Source: an uncultured Akkermansia sp. (lineage in GTDB: Bacteria; Verrucomicrobiota; Verrucomicrobiia; Verrucomicrobiales; Akkermansiaceae). From it: a stretch of DNA of 26,684 nucleotides. Location of the stretch: assembly GCA_904501955.1 (NCBI GenBank), contig CAJGCY010000019.1:1-26684 (forward strand). The letters run 5' to 3'. Every line of letters begins with the position of its first letter. Within the stretch, counting starts at the first letter, position 1. The notes beneath the pieces are model-generated. The model ran no database searches, was not told the origin of the DNA, and saw nothing but the letters and a program-made list of their open reading frames with translations. Shown here one piece after another: positions 6,809 to 13,491 of the stretch. The translations under genes and the position numbers were made by a program.

Positions 6809-8086
6809 TTACTCCGTATTTTTCGGGATGTCTATCAGGTAAAAATATGCTCCCGTCCACAGTGTGTGTTGTTTCCTCCACGCGTTATCTTCTTCCTTGT
6901 CTTTCATAAATGGGTAAGATGCGTCGAATCCGGCCCACTCGTTTCTGGACACTGCTGCAATTGCATTTCCTTCTCGTAACGTGAACGGTAAAAAGTGCAG
7001 CATTGTACTCGATGTAATTCTGATAAGTTTTTGAGGTACACCATTAACATCCGGTCTGGTTATAAGATAAATGTAATTATCAACATGTCTGACTTCTATA
7101 ACTACACCCAGTCCGTCTATACTTTGAAGCCTATGAGCTCGTGCAATATCTGAGTTGCGGCACCCCGGCGGTGTTCCGGCATCAGGGGCTCCCCCCTGAT
7201 CAATGAAGCATGGCTTTGCTCCTTTGCTTTCTTGCTTTAGCTGACCGGATATATAAAGATATGCATAATTTAAGAAGCTGTCATTTATTTCCCAGTAGAA
7301 GAACAAAGCGTCTTCCTGTTTGTTTTTGCCACGAAAATGGGTATATTGACATATTGTTTCTTCATGATTGTAATAGGGAGCGTAGCTTAAGTCTTTTGTT
7401 GTTATGACTTCTTCCGGGGTTTCTCTGATTCTGCGCAGCCCTTCGGGACTTATGATATAAGCCGTATCAGCGCAAGGCGTTTCGGTTGCACTGCATATAA
7501 AGCTTTTTTCGAGGGGGTGCAATGTCTTTATGGGGTGCATTTCTGGATACATTAGCTTTGCTTGCGAAGGGTGCACTGTACGTATATAATTCCCTTCTGT
7601 ATCATATTCATTGATTTTATTGCCGTAATCAAAAAAATATCTGTGTCCTGAAAAGTAAATCCGGCATTTTTCTGCTATTTCCTTTGGATTCCGAAAATTC
7701 TCGTAGGCGTTGATTAAAGGTGCATGGACGACATCTTCTTCCTGTATATTTATTGGATACACTTTTTTTGCATCAATATGGATGCACCAAGCTTTTTTCC
7801 TTTTAGGGTGTAGGCAGAGAATGTATTTTTCTTCCGGATGTAGTAGAAAGGTGGGTTCATCTTCCGTATCGGCATTTATTAAAGGTATGCCGGTACTTGT
7901 TTGATGGCGGTTGTCTTTGTATATAATTTCAGTCGGGGAGCTGTCGTAGGGGTCATTAGTGCTATCAACAGAACTTATGTGCAATATAGCTTCTGTGGTA
8001 CCGCCGGGACGTGTATTTGCTTGGAGAGTCGGTATCCCCCCCATAAAAATGAATATGCAAATGGTCAATCTCAAGAAGGTTCTCAT
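6809..8086 (-). CDS. Exported protein of unknown function, paralogue of its upstream neighbour
   Basis: The protein has 425 residues. A clear signal peptide (hydrophobic core at residues about 5-22, probable cleavage near LQA-NT) suggests export to the periplasm or cell surface. No known domain is recognised. It is clearly related to the 532-residue protein encoded just upstream. Both share FLLHPEEKYILCLHP (LFLHPEQRYILCLSP in the neighbour) about 80-110 residues from the N-terminus, and a C-terminal block with ITRPD (IIRPD), TMLHFLPF (TQLYFLPR), RNEWAGFDA (NDEWRGFDA), KQHTLW (KEHTLT) and a final IP or LP. Several Cys residues are scattered through the chain, so periplasmic disulfides are possible. 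The gap to the upstream gene is 25 bp with no promoter, so the two are probably co-transcribed. The coding sequence is visibly AT-richer than rpsA next to it. Confidence 0.8.
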   Translation of the reverse strand: MRTFLRLTICIFIFMGGIPTLQANTRPGGTTEAILHISSVDSTNDPYDSSPTEIIYKDNRHQTSTGIPLINADTEDEPTFLLHPEEKYILCLHPKRKKAWCIHIDAKKVYPINIQEEDVVHAPLINAYENFRNPKEIAEKCRIYFSGHRYFFDYGNKINEYDTEGNYIRTVHPSQAKLMYPEMHPIKTLHPLEKSFICSATETPCADTAYIISPEGLRRIRETPEEVITTKDLSYAPYYNHEETICQYTHFRGKNKQEDALFFYWEINDSFLNYAYLYISGQLKQESKGAKPCFIDQGGAPDAGTPPGCRNSDIARAHRLQSIDGLGVVIEVRHVDNYIYLITRPDVNGVPQKLIRITSSTMLHFLPFTLREGNAIAAVSRNEWAGFDASYPFMKDKEEDNAWRKQHTLWTGAYFYLIDIPKNTE

Positions 8087-8111
8087 GGTGGCTTAAATGT
8101 TGTGCGCGTGC

Positions 8112-9710
8112 TCAGTTTATATGTTCAGGTAATTCAATAAAATATGCGTGAGGCGTGCTCGTGAGAGTGTGCTCCTTGAGCCAGCTTTCGCTATAGTTTT
8201 TCGGCATGGGGGCGTCGAACCCCCTCCATTCATCGTTCGATACGGCAAAAAGAGTTTTTCCTCCGTTAAGTAATCTGGGTAAAAAATATAACTGTGTGCC
8301 GGAATGAATTTCTATGATTCGTTCTGTATCCGGCCTTATAATGTGGTATATATAGTATCCTCTTTGGCGATAGATCAGTATGGCCACTGCGTTGCTCCCT
8401 ATTTTTTGAGGCGTATTTCCCGGCTTATTTAACGTGCCATATTCATAGTCCACCATACTGTGTATAGGGCGTGTTGCGGAGTATATATTATACTCTCTTG
8501 GGTAATATTCTCCCTCTTTAATAATATGTCCGTTTTTATTTGTGTATATGTATGATATCCTGTGGTAATTCGTGTTTGTAATTGTTGAAATCCAGTGAAA
8601 AAAGAATAAATCTTCATTTGTCAGGGGAGCCGGCTTCTTAATGCCATTCTCTTCCTCTGAATAACTCCAGATTATGCGTAGGTTTGAGGTTGCTTCTGTT
8701 GGCGGCAGGTGTGCTGCATTATAGAAGAGTGTGCAGATTTTCTTTGAGTTGTCCGTCCATGGATTGAATGCATGAAAGTAGGGAGTCTCTTCTTCTTTTC
8801 GTATGCTTGCACCAACGTGTTCCGAATAATATTGGTGCCAATCTTCTCTCAATGTGTAAAAAGGTTTGTCTTCGCCCTTTCTGTATATGCCTTGCTTACC
8901 GTATATAAAAAGACAATCTTCGGTAATGCCTGTTTCATCGTATCGGTATACGTACTCGGAGAGGTAATAATTGTCTGCCAGGTTTGTAATATTTCTTAAT
9001 TGCTGCTTTATTAAGTCCATCAGTGTGTAATAAGTTAGGCTATCAAACAGACATCGAGCTGAAATCGTTCTCCACTTATCTTCCGCGGTACGTATGTATG
9101 GTCCCCAAATGTAGGCATGGGGGGCTCCCTTCATCGTATAGAATTTATAATCCTCTCCCAGGATACAAAAGGTGTCTTGCAGCCAGCCGACTTCCAGCCA
9201 GCCATTATTGCCACAACTCCCCATAAGGGGGCCTACCGGATAATCACGGCAATCGTGAGGATAGAGGTCGCAAAAGTGCCCCCGGAAGCAAAATGGTTCT
9301 AGTACGTATGCTTTTTTTTCATCTGTGTTTATAATCCATCCCATGCTTGTAAGTGGGCTGAGGCATAATATATACCGTTGCTCCGGATGTAAAAATAACG
9401 CAGGAGCATTGTCGAAATATGGTTTCTTTACATCGCATGTATGATAAGGGGTATAGCCTTCGGTTTTAGTCCACGGTAAGGCAACTCCTCTTATTTTTTT
9501 TAGTTCTTTTTGATTTCTCGCTACACTTGCGTCTGTGTGTGTGTAGGTGAGCATGGCTTCTGCCATGCTTCCGGTCACGTATTCATTGCCGATTGTATCT
9601 GCGTATCCCACGAGGATGGTGTTATCTTCCTCGAACTCTGTTCCGATTTCTCCGTAAGCATAAAAAGAGCTCCACATCAACGCTGTTATCAGTGCAATGA
9701 TTTTTTTCAT
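8112..9710 (-). CDS. Exported protein of unknown function, larger paralogue
   Basis: The protein has 532 residues, with a signal peptide MKKIIALITALMWSSFYAYG followed by mature EIGTEF. It is very rich in Tyr and aromatics and has a Cys-rich segment around residues 145-165 (CFRGHFCDLYPHDC). The repeated pattern of short strands and turns could be a beta-propeller or another all-beta fold; this is only inference. It shares an N-terminal motif (FLHPEQRYILCL) and the C-terminal block (IIRPD, LYFLPR, NDEWRGFDA, EHTL, YFIELP) with the next gene. The middle of about 250 residues is larger than in the paralogue. The start is supported by a good ribosome binding site (AAAGGAA, 9717-9723, six bases before ATG) and an upstream promoter with a perfect TATAAT. 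It is first in a two-gene unit. No function is assigned. Confidence 0.82.
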   Translation of the reverse strand: MKKIIALITALMWSSFYAYGEIGTEFEEDNTILVGYADTIGNEYVTGSMAEAMLTYTHTDASVARNQKELKKIRGVALPWTKTEGYTPYHTCDVKKPYFDNAPALFLHPEQRYILCLSPLTSMGWIINTDEKKAYVLEPFCFRGHFCDLYPHDCRDYPVGPLMGSCGNNGWLEVGWLQDTFCILGEDYKFYTMKGAPHAYIWGPYIRTAEDKWRTISARCLFDSLTYYTLMDLIKQQLRNITNLADNYYLSEYVYRYDETGITEDCLFIYGKQGIYRKGEDKPFYTLREDWHQYYSEHVGASIRKEEETPYFHAFNPWTDNSKKICTLFYNAAHLPPTEATSNLRIIWSYSEEENGIKKPAPLTNEDLFFFHWISTITNTNYHRISYIYTNKNGHIIKEGEYYPREYNIYSATRPIHSMVDYEYGTLNKPGNTPQKIGSNAVAILIYRQRGYYIYHIIRPDTERIIEIHSGTQLYFLPRLLNGGKTLFAVSNDEWRGFDAPMPKNYSESWLKEHTLTSTPHAYFIELPEHIN

Positions 9711-9827
9711 GATTGGTTCCTTTGTTTAGGTTATTTCCACGGGAAGTTGTTGTCTTTGTTTTGAATGGTTAGTTCTACATAAGGGAACTTCTAATCAGTG
9801 GTTGATTTTGTTTACCACCATGCGCTT

Positions 9828-9856
9828 ATTATACCACGCCGAGGTGTCTTTGGAAA
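9828..9856 (-). promoter_or_regulatory. Predicted promoter of the exported paralogue pair
   Basis: A perfect TATAAT (9828-9833) is preceded on the minus strand by TGG (extended -10) and, 17 bp upstream, by TTTCCA (9851-9856). The predicted start at about 9821 gives a leader of about 111 nt that ends in a good ribosome binding site. Confidence 0.65.
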
Positions 9857-9863
9857 TTCCAAA
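9849..9863. promoter_or_regulatory. Candidate operator: perfect dyad over the -35 of the paralogue-pair promoter
   Basis: TTTGGAA and TTCCAAA flank a single central base (7-bp arms). The dyad covers the whole -35 hexamer at 9851-9856. Its size and position suit a dimeric repressor or activator. No regulator gene is seen nearby. Confidence 0.4.
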
Positions 9864-9917
9864 ATACGTTTACAAGCGACTTTTTAGAAGTTCCCAAAAA
9901 TAATATTACGTAAAATG

Positions 9918-10301
9918 TTATTTATCGATTTTTATGATTGGCACATCCTCAAGAGAAGATTCACCAAAAGGGTCACTGCAAGTCCAAGGCAAAATTTCAT
10001 CGGAGTTATACATGCGAGTACGTAATAGATTTCCGCTAGGATATGAAAAATCAAAATCTATTATAGTTGAAACACCTGTTATATTTGTATCATATCTTTT
10101 TTGAGAGTAGGAGTATGTTACGGTGTTATCCGGTGTACGAAGTACGCAATTTGGCCGGCCGCATTCTTTTTTCACCGACCATGCCGTTGTAACACCTTTT
10201 TGAGCATGTTCATGGCAATTTATTATACTATCCCAGCTCACGCAACTGTTTACAGAGATTGCTAACAAGCCGATTGTCATAATACGTAAAACATTAAACA
10301 T
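9918..10301 (-). CDS. Small lipoprotein of unknown function
   Basis: The protein has 127 residues. The N-terminus MFNVLRIMTIGLLAISVNSC has a hydrophobic core and a lipobox Cys at residue 20, so the mature protein of about 108 residues should be lipid-anchored. The mature part has further Cys residues (INCHEH, KKECGRPNC, PWTCSD) that could form disulfides. A segment running WSVKKECGRPNCVLRTPDNTVTYSY and then FDFSYPSG recalls, faintly, the small two-helix, three-strand SmpA/BamE fold, where a G-x-P turn precedes strands. I do not regard this as established. A promoter ends only about 4 nt before the ATG at 10301, which supports this start over Met8. The gene is AT-rich like its neighbours and appears to be its own transcription unit. 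Confidence 0.7.
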   Translation of the reverse strand: MFNVLRIMTIGLLAISVNSCVSWDSIINCHEHAQKGVTTAWSVKKECGRPNCVLRTPDNTVTYSYSQKRYDTNITGVSTIIDFDFSYPSGNLLRTRMYNSDEILPWTCSDPFGESSLEDVPIIKIDK

Positions 10302-10311
10302 AACAACTTTT

Positions 10312-10339
10312 ATGATAATATTTTTGCGTCTGAAGTCAA
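10312..10339 (-). promoter_or_regulatory. Predicted promoter of the small lipoprotein
   Basis: TTGACT (10334-10339) and TATCAT (10312-10317) are 16 bp apart on the minus strand. The predicted start is at about 10305, leaving a leader of about 4 nt. Confidence 0.55.
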
Positions 10340-10392
10340 ATCAAATTATGTTAAGGAACGGATTTGATGACTTATTCTAATAATTTTTATAT

Positions 10393-11031
10393 TCACCGAT
10401 TCTTACAACTTTTTCTGTATATTTTCTCCACCTGAGATATGGGATAGCCATTCTCCACCTCCATCGGCAGTGCCGAAACGCGAACAAAATAGATAGCTAA
10501 ACCGCTTTCAATCATTAAGTACGGATACCATTGTTCGCCATCAACAGATATGAACAACTCATTTCCATTGAGAACGGCATTAGGCAAAAAATCGATATCG
10601 GCGCGGGCTGTATGAATGCCATGTTCCGTAAATGGAGCCCAAGACAATTCTGCTTTTTGAATATCGCCCCCCACAGATGATATGTACGCCAACTCAGTCG
10701 GTCTATTTTCCACACCATCCGTTACAAAAATCAACCTAAAGCCACATGTTGCATGTTCTGCAGAATCAGAATGTATCACGCCACCTATTCCGCCCATTAA
10801 CGCCAAGCCTTTATGGGGTGTTTTTTGGTTGAGGTAAAGATAGGACACATACATCGGCAAGTTACTTTCTGTAAGCTCTGCCGGTAATTCGCCATCATTT
10901 AACACGGGATATGTTTTCTGTCGGCAAGATGGCAAGATAACGGATACAGCAAAAAAAACAACACTTCCAATGAAAAGGATGAGTGAGAGAAGAAAAATAC
11001 GATGATGCTTTGCAGGGGTGGCAGAACTCAT
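10393..11031 (-). CDS. Membrane-anchored protein of unknown function
   Basis: With the start at 11031 the protein has 212 residues. A short basic N-terminus (SSATPAKHHR) precedes one transmembrane segment (about residues 12-36, FLLSLILFIGSVVFFAVSVIL). A periplasmic domain of about 170 residues follows, so an inner-membrane anchor with the bulk outside is likely. A Cys right after the membrane segment (LPSCRQ) could instead be a lipobox. The domain contains Gly-rich LALMGGIGGVI and strands such as CGFRLIFVTDGVE and NELFISVDGEQWYPYLMIES. I recognise no family. The frame has an ATG 30 bases further upstream (11061), but that codon overlaps the predicted -10 hexamer and would not be transcribed, so the second ATG is chosen. 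The gene is AT-rich and belongs to the same accessory block as its downstream neighbours. Confidence 0.7.
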   Translation of the reverse strand: MSSATPAKHHRIFLLSLILFIGSVVFFAVSVILPSCRQKTYPVLNDGELPAELTESNLPMYVSYLYLNQKTPHKGLALMGGIGGVIHSDSAEHATCGFRLIFVTDGVENRPTELAYISSVGGDIQKAELSWAPFTEHGIHTARADIDFLPNAVLNGNELFISVDGEQWYPYLMIESGLAIYFVRVSALPMEVENGYPISQVEKIYRKSCKNR

Positions 11032-11059
11032 GTCTCTTGTTGGTTCGTAGTTCCCGTGC

Positions 11060-11087
11060 ATTCTAGCAAAACAGAAGAATAAATCAA
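11060..11087 (-). promoter_or_regulatory. Predicted promoter that decides the start of the membrane-anchored protein
   Basis: TTGATT (11082-11087) and TAGAAT (11060-11065) are 16 bp apart on the minus strand. Transcription should begin at about 11053, downstream of the ATG at 11061. This points to the ATG at 11031 and a leader of about 22 nt. Confidence 0.55.
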
Positions 11088-11416
11088 GAAAAAAGCAGCG
11101 GAAGGGGGGGGAAGCTTTTTTTGGGGGTATAACTTAAGGTAGCAACGCGTTGGCATAATTAGAGGTTACGCGGATAAAGTTTAGCGGAGTTGGCACAACG
11201 AGCGCTTTTCTTGATAGTTTACATACAGAAGAAAAGTAAATAAGGTTATTTTCGAAATTACTTTCAGAAAAAGTCCTTACACCAAGGAGTTGGGCTTCCT
11301 AAGGAATACCTTTCTTGCAAAAGTTATGACGGAGAGTCATTTTTTGGCGATTTTGAAGCGGAGGGTGACTCCCCGTAGCGGAAAAATCGCCAAAAAATGA
11401 GCATTAGGGGGGGCTT
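11088..11416. other. Intergenic stretch without a gene
   Basis: No open frame with coding character is seen on either strand. It holds a run of eight G at 11104-11111 close to the promoter of the membrane-anchored protein, AT-rich sequence with imperfect direct repeats (GTTGGCATAA and GTTGGCACAA), and a long inverted repeat at 11337-11400. A run of seven G lies at 11407-11413. It may contain remnants of a mobile element, but no transposase fragment was recognised. Confidence 0.5.
11337..11400. repeat. Long perfect inverted repeat downstream of the PH-domain gene
   Basis: Two perfect 18-bp arms (11337-11354 and 11383-11400) flank a 28-bp centre that itself contains GGAG and CTCC pairs. The motif GGCGATTTT is mirrored by AAAATCGCC. 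It lies 17 bp after the stop of the PH-domain gene, so it may act as a transcription stop in either direction, although the T runs are inside the stem. A smaller dyad (ATGAC, GTCAT) overlaps its left end at 11326-11340. It could also be a palindromic repeat element. Confidence 0.7.
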
Positions 11417-11791
11417 TTACGCGAGCACGTATGAGCTGATGAGACGATTGAGCGCCAGCACGTCACAACCGCGACCGAGCTCAAAACGGACGGTTCCCAA
11501 ACCGCTGTATACGAGGTCAAGCTCACACTCACGGTCAAAGGTACCCGCAGTCTCCACAGAATACGCCTGTAGCTTACTGTAAGGCAGCGAGGTGTAATCC
11601 ACCTTTTTGCCGATGAGGCCCTGTACGTTTACGGCGATGATTCGCTTATTGGTGAACACGACGGAATCGCGCACGGTCTTAAACGCCGCCACGATGCCCT
11701 CGCCCTCTACCATCAGCGGGCTTACTTTCTCCATCACGGAGGCAACATCCACCGGAGTCAACTTAAAAAATCCATTCTTGAAATCAATCAT
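11417..11791 (-). CDS. Bacterial PH-domain protein (bPH_1 / DUF1696 type)
   Basis: The protein has 124 residues when started at MIDFKNGFFKL (11791). The sequence follows the short bacterial pleckstrin-homology family closely: a first helix and strand with ILVDGE-like LMVEGEGIVAAFKTVRD, then VVFTNKRIIAVNVQGLIGKKVDYTSLPY, SVETAGTFD, and a C-terminal helix (DVLALNRLISSYVL). These are cytoplasmic proteins whose ligand is generally unknown; stress or membrane-associated roles have been suggested for relatives. The frame runs further upstream to 11854 but would overlap the ankyrin gene and adds no homologous sequence. It begins 25 bp after the ankyrin gene stop and has no evident promoter of its own, so the two are probably one operon. 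A large inverted repeat follows the stop codon. Confidence 0.88.
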   Translation of the reverse strand: MIDFKNGFFKLTPVDVASVMEKVSPLMVEGEGIVAAFKTVRDSVVFTNKRIIAVNVQGLIGKKVDYTSLPYSKLQAYSVETAGTFDRECELDLVYSGLGTVRFELGRGCDVLALNRLISSYVLA

Positions 11792-11816
11792 AAGCGTCCA
11801 TTCAGTTGAAAAACAA

Positions 11817-12584
11817 TCAATACCGCAACAGCAAATTACGAATTTGCGCAGCATACGGTCCGGAGGCGCAATCCGCCGGGGTCATCCCCTTATGAGTACG
11901 GATGCGGGGGCTGGCTCCCATCTGCAGCAGGATGTGCACCAAATCATAATACCCCAAACCGCACGCATAGTGGAGAGCGGTGTTGCCCTTTGTCTCCGGC
12001 AATGTCACGTTGGGGTCACTACCACCGATGATGAGAGGCAACAGCGTCAGCAAGCGTTTGCGGCACAATTGCTGATTCGCATCCGCAGGGCGCATATTCT
12101 GCACTTGAATATAGTGCTGATTAAGCACCTGGCGAATCGTCACCGGTTCCGGCGTATAGGAGGAAGTAGCGCCGTTGGCCTTATTGTAGAACTCAAGCAC
12201 CAAGGCACGCAAAGAGCCATCCGGGTCTTGCTCTATGCAATCCAGCGGAGTAAGCCCCTTGTGATTGCGGCGGTAGGGGTCCGCCCCGCATAATACCAAA
12301 TCGAGCACCAAATCACCATACCCCGTGGCCATCGCATAATGCAGTGCCGTGTTACCCTTTGTCTCCGGCAGCGTGATATTGGCATCTGCCCCGTTCAAAA
12401 TCATCGGCACCAACTGCATCAGGCGCTGCTTGCACAAGCGGTGGTATGAATCTTGCGGGAACAAATCCGTCACCAGCACATGGTAAGAGCCCTCCAGGCG
12501 AGAGCGAGGCGAGGGCTCCCCATACTGGGCCATGCTCGTGCCACAGAGAGCGCCCAACATCAGAGTTAATATGAGCTTTTTCAT
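11817..12584 (-). CDS. Exported ankyrin-repeat protein with internal duplication
   Basis: The protein has 255 residues. A signal peptide (MKKLILTLMLGALCGTSMA, cleavage before QYG) sends it to the periplasm or beyond. It consists of two similar units, residues about 48-118 and 172-240. Each has a helix LCKQRLMQLVPMILNGAD or LCRKRLLTLLPLIIGGSD, the identical string LPETKGNTALHYA (72-84 and 195-207), then the ankyrin consensus GYGDLVLDLVLCGADP or GYYDLVHILLQMGASP and HKGLTPLDC or HKGMTPADC. Each unit therefore holds roughly two ankyrin repeats, scaffolds for protein-protein contacts. The partner is unknown. A predicted promoter ends about 2 nt before the ATG. The PH-domain gene follows after 25 bp. 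Confidence 0.88.
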   Translation of the reverse strand: MKKLILTLMLGALCGTSMAQYGEPSPRSRLEGSYHVLVTDLFPQDSYHRLCKQRLMQLVPMILNGADANITLPETKGNTALHYAMATGYGDLVLDLVLCGADPYRRNHKGLTPLDCIEQDPDGSLRALVLEFYNKANGATSSYTPEPVTIRQVLNQHYIQVQNMRPADANQQLCRKRLLTLLPLIIGGSDPNVTLPETKGNTALHYACGLGYYDLVHILLQMGASPRIRTHKGMTPADCASGPYAAQIRNLLLRY

Positions 12585-12592
12585 AACTCCCG

Positions 12593-12622
12593 GTTATAAC
12601 AAAAGAACATATCCTCCGTCAA
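12593..12622 (-). promoter_or_regulatory. Predicted promoter of the ankyrin / PH-domain operon
   Basis: TTGACG (12617-12622) and TATAAC (12593-12598) are 18 bp apart on the minus strand, with an extended -10 (TGT before TATAAC). The expected leader is about 2 nt. Confidence 0.55.
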
Positions 12623-12653
12623 GTTAAAATCACGCGAACGCGCACATTTTAAC
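12623..12653 (-). terminator. Inverted repeat overlapping the stop codon of the six-helix membrane protein gene
   Basis: Arms GTTAAAAT (12623-12630) and ATTTTAAC (12646-12653) enclose a second small stem (CGCG, AA loop, CGCG). It starts within the stop codon at 12649-12651 and abuts the -35 of the ankyrin promoter. It could be a terminator (TTTTAACTT on the minus strand) or an operator for the ankyrin operon. Confidence 0.5.
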
Positions 12654-13392
12654 GCGGCATGAAAATTTTCTCATCGGCCAGGCCGGAGATATCCGCCAAG
12701 CGACGGGAGAGGTAGCGCATCACCAACACGAGCGTGGCAAGCAGCGGCACACCGATGATGAGCAGGCCCATCCACGTCATCTTGCTGACGGCATAGTTAT
12801 ACAACTCCTGCTGCTGAGCGGCGGGGGCATCAAGCACCGGCAGCAAAAAGTACAGAGCCAGCGCAAAGTTAGCAGCGGCAGAGAAGAAGAGTGAGCCGGC
12901 CGTCATGTAAGCAGCGCGTCGCAGCGTGGCATCATACGCAGTACGCTGACCGCGCTCCTCCACCGCGCGCTCAATGCTCTTCACATCATAAATGGAGTCA
13001 GAGTACACAAAGGCACGCAGCATGGAGCCCTCCTTGCAGGAGTTCACCAGCATGGCACCGGCCAGCAGTAGGGCAATCAGAGCCTCCTTGGCACCGTACC
13101 ACCACGGTGTGTCAGGGCGAATCGCCAAGCCTTCCCCCGTGTTCGCATACACCGTCACCACCGCGGTCAAAATCGTACCCAGCAGGCCGAAGACCGTCAG
13201 CAGCTCCACACGGCGCTCCGTCACAAAGCTGAACACACCGCAGCCAATCGGCAGTGCGAGCGCTACCACCATCGCCCAAGTCGTGCCTAAGTGATACCAG
13301 GCCTCACCATTGGCGGAGCAATGGTCCAGCACCAGCACGGGCGCCAGCACGCTCAAAAACACATTCAACAAACTTTTTGTTCCTTTATCCAT
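12649..13392 (-). CDS. Six-helix membrane protein, VC0807-like (tentative)
   Basis: The protein has 247 residues. Six hydrophobic segments are visible: about residues 7-26 (LLNVFLSVLAPVLVLDHC), 38-57, 64-83, 101-116, a long one near 165-190 (AAYMTAGSLFFSAAANFALALYFLL), and one near 210-232. Charged stretches lie between helices 4 and 5 (DSIYDVKSIERAVEERGQRT) and at the C-terminus. The pattern, with N..SV.AP near the start and a later G..F..SA..NF.LALYFL helix, recalls the VC0807 / septation-protein-A-like family of uncharacterised inner-membrane proteins. No biochemical role is known to me. The start at 13392 is fixed by a strong ribosome binding site, GAGGAG at 13399-13404; the frame's upstream ATG at 13446 lacks one. 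It follows rpe after 99 bp, across a strong hairpin. Confidence 0.75.
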   Translation of the reverse strand: MDKGTKSLLNVFLSVLAPVLVLDHCSANGEAWYHLGTTWAMVVALALPIGCGVFSFVTERRVELLTVFGLLGTILTAVVTVYANTGEGLAIRPDTPWWYGAKEALIALLLAGAMLVNSCKEGSMLRAFVYSDSIYDVKSIERAVEERGQRTAYDATLRRAAYMTAGSLFFSAAANFALALYFLLPVLDAPAAQQQELYNYAVSKMTWMGLLIIGVPLLATLVLVMRYLSRRLADISGLADEKIFMPR

Positions 13393-13398
13393 AGTCTT

Positions 13399-13404
13399 CT
13401 CCTC
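13399..13404 (-). promoter_or_regulatory. Strong ribosome binding site of the six-helix membrane protein
   Basis: GAGGAG on the minus strand, six bases before the ATG at 13392. It is one of few clear Shine-Dalgarno sequences in this window and decides the start. Confidence 0.75.
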
Positions 13405-13427
13405 AATATTCGTAGTTTTACATGCAG

Positions 13428-13462
13428 CGGGTGGCACATGGCGCAAGGCTATCTGCCACCCG
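13428..13462. repeat. Strong hairpin between rpe and the six-helix membrane protein gene
   Basis: A 9-bp stem (13428-13436 with 13454-13462) continues, after a single mismatch, into a 5-bp inner stem with one G-T pair and a 5-nt loop. No T run follows on either strand, so it is more likely an mRNA processing, stabilising or regulatory hairpin than a classical terminator. Confidence 0.6.
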
Positions 13463-13491
13463 GGAAAAATCGCAGTACACCGGCGGTACGC

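Larger units (their letters stand above)
9783..9895. repeat. 113-bp MITE-like element with 12-bp terminal inverted repeats
   Basis: GGGAACTTCTAA at 9783-9794 is matched by its exact reverse complement at 9884-9895. The enclosed region has no coding capacity, but it carries the promoter and a dyad for the downstream paralogue pair. I see no convincing target-site duplication. It resembles a small non-autonomous transposable element or a large regulatory stem-loop. Confidence 0.55.
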
